Of a stretch of 13,196 nt of DNA, positions 1 to 6,767 are shown in pieces (within the stretch, counting starts at the first letter, position 1; every line of letters begins with the position of its first letter). A program made the translations under genes and the position numbers. Source of the stretch: an uncultured Treponema sp. GTDB lineage: Bacteria > Spirochaetota > Spirochaetia > Treponematales > Treponemataceae. The DNA lies in the NCBI GenBank assembly GCA_937885475.1, contig CAKZZR010000269.1, positions 1-13,196 of the forward strand, read 5' to 3'. A model generated the notes under the pieces. It was given only the letters and a program-made list of their open reading frames with translations, did not search any database and had not been told where the DNA came from.

Positions 1-522
1 GCTTGTGGAAATTGGTTTCTGATTGCGGCGATTGAAAGATAGTCCGGGCGGAAGTCGTGCCCCCATTCCGAAACGCAGTGCGCCTCGTCAATCGTGATGC
101 AGCTTATAGGAACGGAGCATTCGTGAAGAATCGACTGCATCCGCTCCGTGGAAAGACCTTCCGGCGACACATAGACCAGCTTTATGGCGCCAGCCTTGAG
201 TTTTTTGACGGTCTCCTTGTAGGAATCCCAGTCAAGCGAGCTGTTCAGGTAGACGGCTTCGATTCCGTTTTCGATGAGCGAGCTGACATAGATCGGAAGA
301 GCACACGTCTGAGATGAGCGGCGAGACGACCACTGTGATTCCGGGGAACAGGAGCGCGGGAATCTGATAGCAGATTGACTTTCCGCCACCGGTTGGCATG
401 ATTGCCAGCGTGTCGTTTTTTTGCAGCACGTTCTTTATGATGTCCAGCTGCATCGGTCTGAATGAGTCGTAGCCAAAAACCGTCTTTAAAACCTGCTCGC
501 ACGCCCTTGTAATTTCGTCCAT
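1..522 (-). CDS. recQ: RecQ-family ATP-dependent DNA helicase, N-terminal part, reading frame broken by adapter sequence
   Basis: RecQ helicases unwind DNA 3' to 5' during recombination and fork repair. The protein starts MDEITRACEQ at 522, the only ATG with a ribosome site (AGGA at 529-532, six bases upstream). A Q-motif-like FGYDSFRPMQ is at about residues 17-26, Walker A MPTGGGKS follows, then VVVSPLI. The frame is then lost at 290-312, where the bases equal an Illumina adapter. Beyond it another minus-strand frame resumes RecQ sequence: ENGIEAVYLNSSLDW, a VYVSPE motif, and the DEAHCVSEWGHDFRP box that marks RecQ. Family members read SPLISLMKDQV at the junction, so roughly six codons were replaced. 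I infer that the real gene is intact and the break is technical. The helicase C-terminal, zinc and HRDC regions lie beyond the window. The next neighbour is the divergent tRNA-Leu. Confidence 0.93.
290..312. other. Illumina TruSeq adapter remnant left in the assembly
   Basis: These 23 bases begin AGATCGGAAGAGC and match the start of the standard TruSeq read-1 adapter. The match stops exactly where recognisable recQ sequence resumes on the other side. Read on the minus strand it gives the peptide SDVCSSDL, a known signature of adapter contamination in predicted proteins. It replaces about six native codons of recQ and shifts the frame. It is not a biological element. Confidence 0.97.
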
Positions 523-542
523 AAAAAATCCTACAAAAAAAG

Positions 543-548
543 AGTATA
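543..548 (-). promoter_or_regulatory. Probable -10 element of the recQ promoter
   Basis: On the minus strand this reads TATACT, five of six matches to TATAAT. A start about seven bases further on would give a leader of roughly 14 bases carrying the AGGA ribosome site. The matching -35 region (TTTTCA-like, near 565-570) overlaps the -35 of the divergent tRNA-Leu promoter. It was found by eye only. Confidence 0.5.
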
Positions 549-563
549 ACGAACAAAAAGCAC

Positions 564-592
564 TTGAAAAACCCCCGCGAATCTGATAAAGT
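564..592 (+). promoter_or_regulatory. Promoter of tRNA-Leu
   Basis: A -35 TTGAAA (564-569), a 17-base spacer and a -10 TAAAGT (587-592) preceded by TGA (extended -10) lie just before the tRNA. The predicted start is near 599, only a few bases before the mature 5' end at 603. Spacing and sequence fit a strong housekeeping-sigma promoter. It shares its -35 bases with the region serving recQ on the opposite strand. Confidence 0.65.
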
Positions 593-602
593 ACAACCAT
601 TC

Positions 603-685
603 GCCGGAGTGGTGGAATGGTAGACACGAAAGACTCAAAATCTTTTGTCAGCGATGGCGTAAGAGTTCAAGTCTCTTCTCCGGTA
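603..685 (+). tRNA. tRNA-Leu (anticodon CAA)
   Basis: This 83-base type II tRNA has a 7-bp acceptor stem GCCGGAG/CTCCGGT (one G-U pair), a perfect anticodon stem AAAGA/TCTTT around loop CTCAAAA (anticodon CAA, reading UUG), a short variable-arm stem and a T arm AAGAG-TTCAAGT-CTCTT. The discriminator is A. The 3' CCA is not encoded, so it must be added after transcription. It has its own promoter and terminator. Confidence 0.96.
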
Positions 686-690
686 ATTAG

Positions 691-722
691 GTCTTGCAGA
701 AATGCAAGGCTTTTTCTTTTTA
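691..722 (+). terminator. Rho-independent terminator of tRNA-Leu
   Basis: A stem CTTGCA/TGCAAG (693-698 with 703-708) around a GAAA tetraloop, extended outward by one G-U and one G-C pair to 691/710, is followed by a T-rich run to 722. It starts six bases after the tRNA. On the minus strand there is no T run, so it does not obviously terminate the convergent comM transcript. Confidence 0.85.
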
Positions 723-725
723 ACG

Positions 726-2282
726 TCAGTTCCCGCTGGTCATGAAGTCATTGAACGGCTTTCTGAGTTCGACCGCTTCTTTTATATGCGCTGATTCTAT
801 GCTCCTCTTGCCGTCCAAATCAGCTATGGTGCGCGCCACCTTGAGGATGCTTGCCGTTGCCCGCGGCGAAAAATTGTTCCGCGCCGCATTCCGAGCAAGG
901 AATTCCCTGTCCTCGTCAGCGATGGCGCAGTGCAGGGCAATCTCATCTGCGGAAAGCCGCGCGTTCTTCTTTCCCTGACGGCGACGCTCGGCAAGCACCG
1001 CACGGGCAATGTCCGTTCGCAGTTCCGCTGTGGAAACAGGCTTTTTGTCATCAGCCTCATTTGCTACGGAAACCCGCAAGTCCATACGGTCAAGCAACGG
1101 TGCGGAAAATTTCTTCCAATATAATTCCACGGAGCGCGCCGAGCAGAGACAGATTTTTGACTCTGAGCCGTAGTTTCCGCACGGACACGGATTTGATGCC
1201 ATCACCAGCTGGAATTCCGCCGGATACACCGTAGTCCGCCCCGCGCGCGTGATGGTGATGCTACCGGTCTCAATAGGTACGCGGAGCATTTGCAGTACCG
1301 ACGTTCTGAATTCCGCCGCCTCGTCCAAAAATAGCACGCCATTGTGCGCAAGGCTTATCTCTCCGGGACGGCATTGCGCACCCCCGCCACACATTCCCTC
1401 AAGCGAAGCCGTTTGATGCGGAACGCGGAACGGTGCCGTGCGGATGAGGCTTTTTCCCGGCGGAAGCAGACCGGCAATCGAATATACGCGCGTAAGCGGC
1501 TGCGCTTTCTCCTTGGTGAGCGCAGGAAGAAGCGCGGGCAGCTTTTGAATCGCCATCGTCTTGCCGCAGCCCGGCGCACCAACTGCAATAAGATTGTGTC
1601 CGCCCGCTGCCGCAATCTGCAGGGCTCGGATAAGTTTTTTCTGTCCTTTTATAAACGCGAATTCATATTCCGCTCTTATTTTTGAAAAGTATACGCCGTC
1701 CGTTTCCTCAAAGCCGTCCAGACATTCTTCCGCTTCCTCATGGCTGATTTTTTTTGTGAACACCTCGGGATTTTTGAGCGCGTTAAAGGCTTCCGTAAGA
1801 TTTTCCGCCCCGAACACTGCCATTCCGCTTACCTCCCGCGCTTCCTCCGCATTCTGAACGGGAACGATACACTTTAGGATTCCGCCTGCTGCCGCTGTGG
1901 ATGCCGCCGCATGAACGCCGCGAACCGGCCGTATTCTTCCAGAAAGCTCAAGTTCGCCCATGATAAGCACCGGCTCTGAAAACGGCTGCTCCGTGCCATC
2001 CTTTGCGGCAAGGCTTTCATACAGAACGCCAAGCGCGATGGGAAGGTCAAAGCCCGCGCCCTCCTTCTTTAAATCCGCCGGCGAAAGACTTATCAGGACG
2101 CGTTCCGGCGGAAAATCAAAGCCGGAATTGCGAATCGCCGCCTGCATCCGTTCCCGCGCTTCCTTTACGGCGTTGTCAGCAAGTCCTACCAAATCGACTG
2201 CGGGAATGCCGCGGCGCAAATCAACCTCAACGGTTACCAGTGCGCCTTCGTATCCAAATGGAGAAAAAGAAAAAATCTGCAT
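726..2282 (-). CDS. comM: YifB/ComM family Mg-chelatase-like AAA+ ATPase
   Basis: ComM is a hexameric helicase that drives branch migration when single-stranded DNA is integrated during natural transformation. The family is also widespread in bacteria not known to be competent. The 518-residue length matches the family (E. coli YifB is close to 500). Residues 1-170 form the ChlI-like N-terminal domain, with GLADNAVKEARERMQAAI and SPADLKKEGAGFDLPIALG. Walker A GAPGCGKT is at 235-242, Walker B VLFLDE at 316-321, and the four-cysteine cluster CPC...CLC at 366-380, typical of ComM, is intact. DRMDL at 398-402 carries the expected arginine. The start is set by AGAGGT (2289-2294), six bases upstream. 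It converges on tRNA-Leu and lies 141 bases downstream of the PHP gene on the same strand, with no clear promoter, so it may be read from that gene. No oddity apart from the missing competence context. Confidence 0.95.
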   Translation of the reverse strand: MQIFSFSPFGYEGALVTVEVDLRRGIPAVDLVGLADNAVKEARERMQAAIRNSGFDFPPERVLISLSPADLKKEGAGFDLPIALGVLYESLAAKDGTEQPFSEPVLIMGELELSGRIRPVRGVHAAASTAAAGGILKCIVPVQNAEEAREVSGMAVFGAENLTEAFNALKNPEVFTKKISHEEAEECLDGFEETDGVYFSKIRAEYEFAFIKGQKKLIRALQIAAAGGHNLIAVGAPGCGKTMAIQKLPALLPALTKEKAQPLTRVYSIAGLLPPGKSLIRTAPFRVPHQTASLEGMCGGGAQCRPGEISLAHNGVLFLDEAAEFRTSVLQMLRVPIETGSITITRAGRTTVYPAEFQLVMASNPCPCGNYGSESKICLCSARSVELYWKKFSAPLLDRMDLRVSVANEADDKKPVSTAELRTDIARAVLAERRRQGKKNARLSADEIALHCAIADEDREFLARNAARNNFSPRATASILKVARTIADLDGKRSIESAHIKEAVELRKPFNDFMTSGN

Positions 2283-2288
2283 CGTTTT

Positions 2289-2294
2289 ACCTCT
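2289..2294 (-). promoter_or_regulatory. Ribosome binding site of comM
   Basis: AGAGGT on the minus strand lies six bases before the ATG at 2282. It fixes the start of comM and contrasts with nearby genes that lack any such site. Confidence 0.65.
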
Positions 2295-2387
2295 TCTTAG
2301 TTAAAAGCGGTTTGATGCAGATTTCTGCAATTCTTTGTGAAGTTTTTTAAAAAAAAGTAAAAAAATAATTTTTATGCGAGTTTTAGA

Positions 2388-2422
2388 CGGACAAAAGGTG
2401 CGGTGCTCCAGCTGCGCGTCCG
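2388..2422 (-). terminator. Possible terminator after the PHP gene
   Basis: CGGAC (2388-2392) and GTCCG (2418-2422) can pair, with a short inner GCG/CGC, directly after the PHP stop codon. Long T runs follow on the minus strand near 2341-2376. The loop is large and the T runs lie 12 or more bases away, so this is a weak candidate. The AT-rich stretch 2341-2376 otherwise holds nothing I recognise. Confidence 0.25.
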
Positions 2423-2423
2423 A

Positions 2424-3281
2424 TTACGGCTTTTGACGTGCTTCCAGCGCGGGCTTGAGCTCCTCAAGCCAGAAGCGGTCGTCAATTTTTTTTCCGCCGC
2501 AGGTGTGTCCTGGCTTTCTGTCCGCGCGAACCTTCTCGCCGTGAAAATCGCTGCCCGCGGTTACAAAAAAGCCCAGCCGCCGCGCGATTTCTTCAAGACG
2601 CAGGCATTCGCCCACTCTGGCTCCGGGATGAAAGCATTCCATTCCAAGAATTCCCCGTTCATGAAAGTCTACTAGCACCGGCTCCAGCTTTGTCCACGAA
2701 AGATAGAGCGACATGGGGTGCGCCAGCACCGGAATTCCGCCTGAATCGTAGATTGCCTGAATGGACTCGTCAAGGTTTGCACCGACGCGCTCAACATGCC
2801 ACGGTCGTCCGCGCGCAAGGTATTTGTCAAACGCTTGCTGGCGGTGCCGTACGATGCTATGCTCCTCAAGCCATGCTGCAAAGTGCGGTCGCCCCAGTAC
2901 CTGACCGGGGAACTCGCTCTGAATTTGCTCAAGCGTAACGTCAATGCCGTCCTCGTTCATCTTGCTTACGACGAACTGGTTCCGCTCGTTCCTGCTGTCC
3001 ATCAAAAACTGGATTATGTCGCGCATGCTTGCGGAAATCGTCTGCAAGCCCAGCCCCAGAAGATGAAATTCGCAGCCTGGGCGCTGAATGTTCAGCTCAA
3101 TTCCCGGTACGAACGTTATTCCGTATTCCTGTGCGGCTTGCGCGCCTTCCTCAAGTCCTGCGACCGTGTCGTGATCCGTGATGGCAAGTACTGAAATGCT
3201 TTTTTCGGCGGCTTTTTGCATAAGCTCCCGTGGTGAATATTGTCCGTCTGATGCGGTGGTGTGGGTGTGCAGGTCAATCAT
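2424..3281 (-). CDS. PHP-domain phosphoesterase (RNase AM/YciV-like)
   Basis: PHP proteins are metal-dependent phosphoesterases. This subfamily resembles E. coli YciV/RNase AM, which trims RNA 5' ends and hydrolyses 3',5'-nucleotide bisphosphates. With the start at 3281 it has 285 residues, normal for the family. Metal ligands are visible in order: HTH (residues 5-7) with D12, DHD (36-38), E62 in GIELN, H133 in GRPHF, H188 in LAHP, and D245/H247 in GSDFH. All motifs are intact. A much longer upstream extension is open, but it would run through the divergent regulator gene, so MIDLHTHT at 3281 is chosen. MFISMIDL from 3293 is the alternative. Neither has a Shine-Dalgarno sequence. An extended -10-like TGCTATGTT ends seven bases before 3281. 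The exact substrate (RNA end or small nucleotide) is inferred from family. Confidence 0.9.
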   Translation of the reverse strand: MIDLHTHTTASDGQYSPRELMQKAAEKSISVLAITDHDTVAGLEEGAQAAQEYGITFVPGIELNIQRPGCEFHLLGLGLQTISASMRDIIQFLMDSRNERNQFVVSKMNEDGIDVTLEQIQSEFPGQVLGRPHFAAWLEEHSIVRHRQQAFDKYLARGRPWHVERVGANLDESIQAIYDSGGIPVLAHPMSLYLSWTKLEPVLVDFHERGILGMECFHPGARVGECLRLEEIARRLGFFVTAGSDFHGEKVRADRKPGHTCGGKKIDDRFWLEELKPALEARQKP

Positions 3282-3288
3282 AGAGATA

Positions 3289-3297
3289 AACATAGCA
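3289..3297 (-). promoter_or_regulatory. Possible extended -10 of the PHP gene
   Basis: The minus strand reads TGC followed by TATGTT, ending seven bases before the ATG at 3281. TATGTT matches TATAAT at four of six positions and there is no convincing -35. If it is real, the transcript would start at or next to the start codon. Confidence 0.35.
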
Positions 3298-3312
3298 TAA
3301 AAATAAACTTTG

Positions 3313-3321
3313 TGGTATAAT
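3313..3321 (+). promoter_or_regulatory. Extended -10 promoter of the CRP-like regulator gene
   Basis: TGG followed by a perfect TATAAT (3316-3321) gives a predicted start near 3328 and a leader of about 29 bases containing the ribosome site. No good -35 is visible, which fits an extended -10 promoter. It lies in the 75-base divergent gap shared with the PHP gene. Confidence 0.65.
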
Positions 3322-3346
3322 GGTTTCCATACTTTGAATTCCTGTT

Positions 3347-3350
3347 GGAG
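3347..3350 (+). promoter_or_regulatory. Ribosome binding site deciding the regulator start
   Basis: GGAG sits six bases before the ATG at 3357. An in-frame TTG at 3345 overlaps this site and would lengthen the protein by four residues, but it is not a plausible start because it would use its own ribosome site as coding sequence. Confidence 0.75.
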
Positions 3351-3356
3351 ACTATA

Positions 3357-4631
3357 ATGCCGAAGGTTATTGCGTATAAAAAAGGCGCCATTCCATATTT
3401 TGAAAATGACAGGGATGACCGAATTTTCATCCTGCAGAAAGGTCTTATTGTGCTTTCTTCCACTGATCCGGAAACAAGGGCACCTGTCGCAAATCAGGTG
3501 AAGCCCGGCGAATTTTTTGGCGTAAAGTCCGCGCTGGGACGCTTTCCGCGGGAGGAAACGGCTAGCGCGCTTACCGACAGTGTTGCCGTGTGCCTTACCG
3601 TGCAGGAATTCGAGACGAACTTCAGCGGCAACAAGCAGATTATCATGAAGATGCTGCGGGTTTTTTCCAACCAGCTGCGTCAGATTCACCGCAAGATAGA
3701 GAACATCCTTCAGAGCGTTCCGGAGAATCAGGTTACGGGAATGCTTTCCGTTGCACGCTCGTTCTTCAACGAGGAGCGCTATGTTTCATGCTACGACGTC
3801 TGCCTTAAGTTCATGCAGCGCTTTCCTTCTGCAAAGTGCATTGACGAGGTTAAGAAGATGTTCTCTGAGTCAAAGCTTCACAACGACCGCAATCCTTCCG
3901 TATACGACGAATATGCCTCTGATGGCGACGGCTCCGGCGCGCTCAAGCAGTTTGAGCTTCCGGCGTTCGAGCGCTTCGCAAAAAAATATTCGCCGGGACA
4001 GGTTATCATCTCTGAATACGAGCCTGGCGACACGTTCTATCTTATCCAGAAGGGCGTCGTTCAGCTTTTGAAGTGCGTGAGCGGCACCAGCAAGAACCTT
4101 GACATTCTGCGCGCCGGAGAATTCTTTGGCGAGATGGCGATTCTTGAGAATACGCCGCGTTCCGCAACCTGCATGGCAAAAACATCGGTAAAATGCCTTG
4201 AATTCAGCAAGGAGAATTTTGAGACGCTCATCACCGGAAACCCGCAGCTCGCCTTGAATTTGCTCAAGCTGTTCTGCAAGCGCATCTACGACCAGCGCCG
4301 CCGCTTCAACATCCTTGTCATCGACGACAATCAGGCACGCGTTGCCGACGTGTTCCTTATGCTTCACGAGATGAATCACGATTCCTCAAAGAGCGACAAG
4401 GAAATCCGCTTTGACGTTACCATTCCGGACATTGCGCATTGGGCGGGCTTGGATATTGATACAACGAAAGAAGAAATTAATAAAATGGTTGAAAAACGTC
4501 GAATAATTGTGTATGATACCTATGTCGTTGTGGATAGCATCGCAGAGATGAAGCGAGTCATCGACGTATATAATGCCCAGACGGGAAAGCAGCAGCAAAT
4601 CAGCATGCGCTACAAAACTCAGGGCGAATAA
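3357..4631 (+). CDS. Two-domain CRP-like regulator: CNB, TPR-like helices, CNB, winged helix
   Basis: This 424-residue protein is about twice the length of an ordinary CRP/FNR regulator. Residues 1-118 form a first cyclic-nucleotide-binding (CNB) fold (FILQKGLIVL, then GEFFGVKSALGRFPREE). Residues 123-170 look like a TPR-type helical pair (ARSFFNEERYVSCYDVCLKF). Residues 200-310 form a second CNB fold with a textbook phosphate-binding cassette GEFFGEMAILENTPRSA (E259, R268). Residues 325-405 resemble the CRP winged helix (DVTIPDIAHWAGLDIDTTKE). The first cassette lacks the usual Glu (FGV instead of FGE), so it may not bind a cyclic nucleotide. The protein is probably a cytoplasmic DNA-binding sensor; ligand and targets are unknown. 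tRNA-Thr lies 12 bases downstream, a diguanylate cyclase beyond it. DNA at about 4460-4530 is more AT-rich than the rest of the gene. Confidence 0.88.
   Translation: MPKVIAYKKGAIPYFENDRDDRIFILQKGLIVLSSTDPETRAPVANQVKPGEFFGVKSALGRFPREETASALTDSVAVCLTVQEFETNFSGNKQIIMKMLRVFSNQLRQIHRKIENILQSVPENQVTGMLSVARSFFNEERYVSCYDVCLKFMQRFPSAKCIDEVKKMFSESKLHNDRNPSVYDEYASDGDGSGALKQFELPAFERFAKKYSPGQVIISEYEPGDTFYLIQKGVVQLLKCVSGTSKNLDILRAGEFFGEMAILENTPRSATCMAKTSVKCLEFSKENFETLITGNPQLALNLLKLFCKRIYDQRRRFNILVIDDNQARVADVFLMLHEMNHDSSKSDKEIRFDVTIPDIAHWAGLDIDTTKEEINKMVEKRRIIVYDTYVVVDSIAEMKRVIDVYNAQTGKQQQISMRYKTQGE
4569..4574 (+). promoter_or_regulatory. Possible -10 for tRNA-Thr inside the regulator gene
   Basis: A perfect TATAAT lies in the last codons of the regulator gene, about 70 bases before the tRNA. 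No clear -35 is seen at the right spacing. The alternative is that tRNA-Thr is processed from the regulator mRNA. Confidence 0.3.
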
Positions 4632-4643
4632 ATTGAAATTATT

Positions 4644-4716
4644 GCCGTTTTAGCTCAGTTGGTAGAGCACTTGCTTCGTAATCAAGAGGTCAACAGTTCG
4701 ATTCTGTTAAACGGCT
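4644..4716 (+). tRNA. tRNA-Thr (anticodon CGU)
   Basis: This 73-base cloverleaf has acceptor GCCGTTT/AAACGGC, D stem GCTC/GAGC, anticodon loop TTCGTAA (anticodon CGU, reading ACG) and T arm AACAG-TTCGATT-CTGTT. The discriminator is T and CCA is not encoded. The base pair at positions 31/39 is a C-U mismatch, leaving four pairs in the anticodon stem. It begins 12 bases after the regulator stop codon and has its own terminator. Confidence 0.95.
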
Positions 4717-4722
4717 CTTCTG

Positions 4723-4752
4723 GAACCTTGCCTATGCAAGGTTCTTTTTTTT
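4723..4752 (+). terminator. Rho-independent terminator after tRNA-Thr
   Basis: A perfect 9-bp stem GAACCTTGC/GCAAGGTTC (4723-4731 with 4736-4744) with a CTAT loop is followed by eight T residues. It ends the regulator/tRNA-Thr unit. Confidence 0.92.
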
Positions 4753-4778
4753 GCTTTTTTTGAACATGATGATATAAT
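4751..4778 (+). promoter_or_regulatory. Promoter of the diguanylate cyclase gene
   Basis: A perfect -10 TATAAT (4773-4778) lies 16 bases after a TTGCTT -35-like hexamer (4751-4756). The hexamer overlaps the end of the preceding terminator's T run. The -10 ends eight bases before the ATG at 4787, so transcription would start at or within about two bases of the start codon. Confidence 0.6.
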
Positions 4779-4786
4779 CTATATGT

Positions 4787-6646
4787 ATGGAAAATCTACC
4801 GAAGCTAAGCTATGACGAAATTGAGCAGAAACTTGAAGTTCAGGAAGCGCTTGTAGAATGCATTCAGACCCTTTTTTCAAAGGATGATGATTTCGGTGTT
4901 TCTATAAACAATCTGCTTTCTATAATTGCAGACTATTATTGCGCGGAACGTGCGTTCATCTTTCAGTTTGAGGAAGACGACATACACATGCGGAATGCCT
5001 ACGAGTGGGTTTCTGAAGATTCAGAGGCTACGCCCGACAATTTTAAGGAATATACAATCGATTCCCTGCGGGAATGGTTTTCTTTGATGGAAGAGCAGGG
5101 CGAGCTTTTTATTGATGTCGACACGCTTTCGTTGGAGGAGGGCAGCGTCGCCTGGAATTTTGTTTCCGCGCAAAAAATAAGAAAGCTTATCGTAGTGCCG
5201 CTTACTTCGGAAGGAAAAACCTACGGCTTTATCGGTGTAAAGAACTTTTTGAGGGAAGATGTCTCGTCGCTTTTGTTGCAGTCGGTGGCGACCTTCGTTC
5301 TGAACGACTTCAAGCAGCGCGATTCCTTTGAGCACAAGATTTTTCAGTCGGTAACGGAAATAAATCTTTCGATGTATCTGGTGAACGTGATTGATGACAA
5401 TTTCAGCGTGCTGAAGACTTGCCCGCAAATCAATCAGAAATTTGCCGATGATGGCGGTTCTGCGCGCACAAAATTTCCGCTTCTTCTTGAGGGCATTGTT
5501 GCCGCAGACTATCTTCCGGCGCTGCACGAATTCTGCAATTTTGACACGCTTGAGGAACGCTTTGCCGACCGTAAGATTCTGAACGTGGATTTTCTTTCGG
5601 TGTTCTCTGAATGGTTCCGCGCGTCCTTTTCGCCGGTCAGCAGGAATTACGACGGCAAGCTGAAATATGTTGTTTTTTCAATCCAGCAGATAGACGAGGA
5701 AAAAAGGCGCGAGCTTGAATATCAGCAGGCGGTAAAAAGCACGCTTGAGAATCAGAATGAGGTCTACAGCGAAATTCTTCAGTCGCAGAGCGCGGGCGTG
5801 CTTTCGTTCAAGCGGGTTTCAAAGGAAATTCTCATCATGAATCCGGCTGCGCTGAATATGTTCGGCTGGGACATCATCGTAAGCGCAAATGGCAACATCA
5901 CCGCCATTTTGGACAAAATTGAATCGAACGAGAAGGACGAAATCATACAAAAAATCCTTAATCTGCAACGGAGCGACTTGGAGTATACCTTTGAATTTGC
6001 GCTTCACCGCGCAGAAAATGATTTGCGCTGGATTCTGGGACACGCAAAGGTCGTGGTGCTTTCAAATCATGAGGAAATCGTCATCATCTCGTTTACGGAC
6101 ATCACCTCGAACAAAAAGATGGAGACAGAGCTGTTCTATCTTTCTCAGACGGACGGACTGACGAAGATTCTGAACCGGGGAAGCGGCGAGCGGCGCATAG
6201 AATATCTTCTGAAGAAGGGAATGTGCGGCATGTTCTGCCTGTTCGATGTGGACAAATTCAAGGCGATAAACGACAACTTCGGGCATTCAGTGGGCGACGA
6301 GGTGCTTGTGGAGATTGCAAAATGCATGAAGCGTTCATTCCGCGGAAACGACATTGTCATGCGCTTGGGCGGCGACGAGTTTGCCATTTTTGCGCTCAGC
6401 GTGCAGGATGAAAAGATTGGTGCCATGTGTATTGAGCGCTTCTTTAGTTCTGTGCATGGCATTTCAATAAAGCCGCTCCGCGACCGCAAGGTTTCGGTAA
6501 GCCTTGGCGCGGTGTTCACTGAGGGGGCGGGCGAAAGCTTTGACCAATTGTATCAGCGTGCCGACGAGCTTTTGTATACGTGCAAGAAGCTTCCCGGTTG
6601 CCAGTACAGTTTTTATCACAAGATTGCAGGAAAAAATAAAAAATAG
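4787..6646 (+). CDS. Diguanylate cyclase with GAF and PAS sensor domains
   Basis: The GGDEF domain makes cyclic di-GMP from two GTP. Order in the 619-residue protein: GAF-like domain at about 25-175 (YYCAERAFIFQFEED, then LIVVPLTSEGKTYGFIGVKN), a PAS-like or linker region at 185-305, a PAS domain at about 325-442 (LIMNPAALNMFGWD), and GGDEF at about 453-610. The active site reads GGDEF exactly at 528-532. The inhibitory I-site RxxD (R519-D522) lies five residues before it, so the enzyme should be active and product-inhibited. DVDKFKAINDNFGH at 487-500 is the metal and substrate region. No transmembrane segment or signal peptide is seen, so a cytosolic sensor is likely; the input is unknown. 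No Shine-Dalgarno sequence precedes the ATG. It follows a CRP-like regulator and tRNA-Thr but has its own promoter. Confidence 0.93.
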   Translation: MENLPKLSYDEIEQKLEVQEALVECIQTLFSKDDDFGVSINNLLSIIADYYCAERAFIFQFEEDDIHMRNAYEWVSEDSEATPDNFKEYTIDSLREWFSLMEEQGELFIDVDTLSLEEGSVAWNFVSAQKIRKLIVVPLTSEGKTYGFIGVKNFLREDVSSLLLQSVATFVLNDFKQRDSFEHKIFQSVTEINLSMYLVNVIDDNFSVLKTCPQINQKFADDGGSARTKFPLLLEGIVAADYLPALHEFCNFDTLEERFADRKILNVDFLSVFSEWFRASFSPVSRNYDGKLKYVVFSIQQIDEEKRRELEYQQAVKSTLENQNEVYSEILQSQSAGVLSFKRVSKEILIMNPAALNMFGWDIIVSANGNITAILDKIESNEKDEIIQKILNLQRSDLEYTFEFALHRAENDLRWILGHAKVVVLSNHEEIVIISFTDITSNKKMETELFYLSQTDGLTKILNRGSGERRIEYLLKKGMCGMFCLFDVDKFKAINDNFGHSVGDEVLVEIAKCMKRSFRGNDIVMRLGGDEFAIFALSVQDEKIGAMCIERFFSSVHGISIKPLRDRKVSVSLGAVFTEGAGESFDQLYQRADELLYTCKKLPGCQYSFYHKIAGKNKK

Positions 6647-6700
6647 CGAGTGCGCGTGTATGGATGTGCGCGCCTAGTTGAACAAGCCTGCTTCCAAAAA

Positions 6701-6741
6701 AGAGCCCCGGATCTTGCGTTATCCGGGGTTTTGTTTTTTTT
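6701..6741. terminator. Bidirectional terminator between convergent genes
   Basis: CCCCGGAT (6705-6712) pairs with ATCCGGGG (6721-6728) around an eight-base loop. A T run follows on the plus strand (6729-6741), and an A run precedes the stem near 6696-6701, giving a T run on the minus strand. It can therefore end both the diguanylate cyclase transcript and the TIGR03545 transcript. The rest of 6647-6700 holds only a short repeated GTGCGCG (6650-6656 and 6665-6671). Confidence 0.88.
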
Positions 6742-6767
6742 GCTGGAATTGACGCATTCTGAAAAAA

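Noticed and set aside
57..317. Plus-strand 86-codon frame across the recQ start of the window
   Set aside because: It is antisense to clear RecQ motifs and ends inside the adapter sequence.
290..522. Genuine recQ pseudogene or a novel short helicase
   Set aside because: The break coincides exactly with adapter bases, so a technical cause is far more likely than decay.
3345..3356. TTG start for the CRP-like regulator
   Set aside because: The TTG overlaps the GGAG ribosome site that serves the ATG at 3357.
3282..3689. 136-residue N-terminal extension of the PHP protein
   Set aside because: It lies wholly over the divergent regulator gene and its promoter, and the PHP fold starts with MIDLHTHT at 3281.
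3870..4379. Minus-strand 169-codon frame opposite the regulator
   Set aside because: It is a shadow of the second CNB domain with no start signal.
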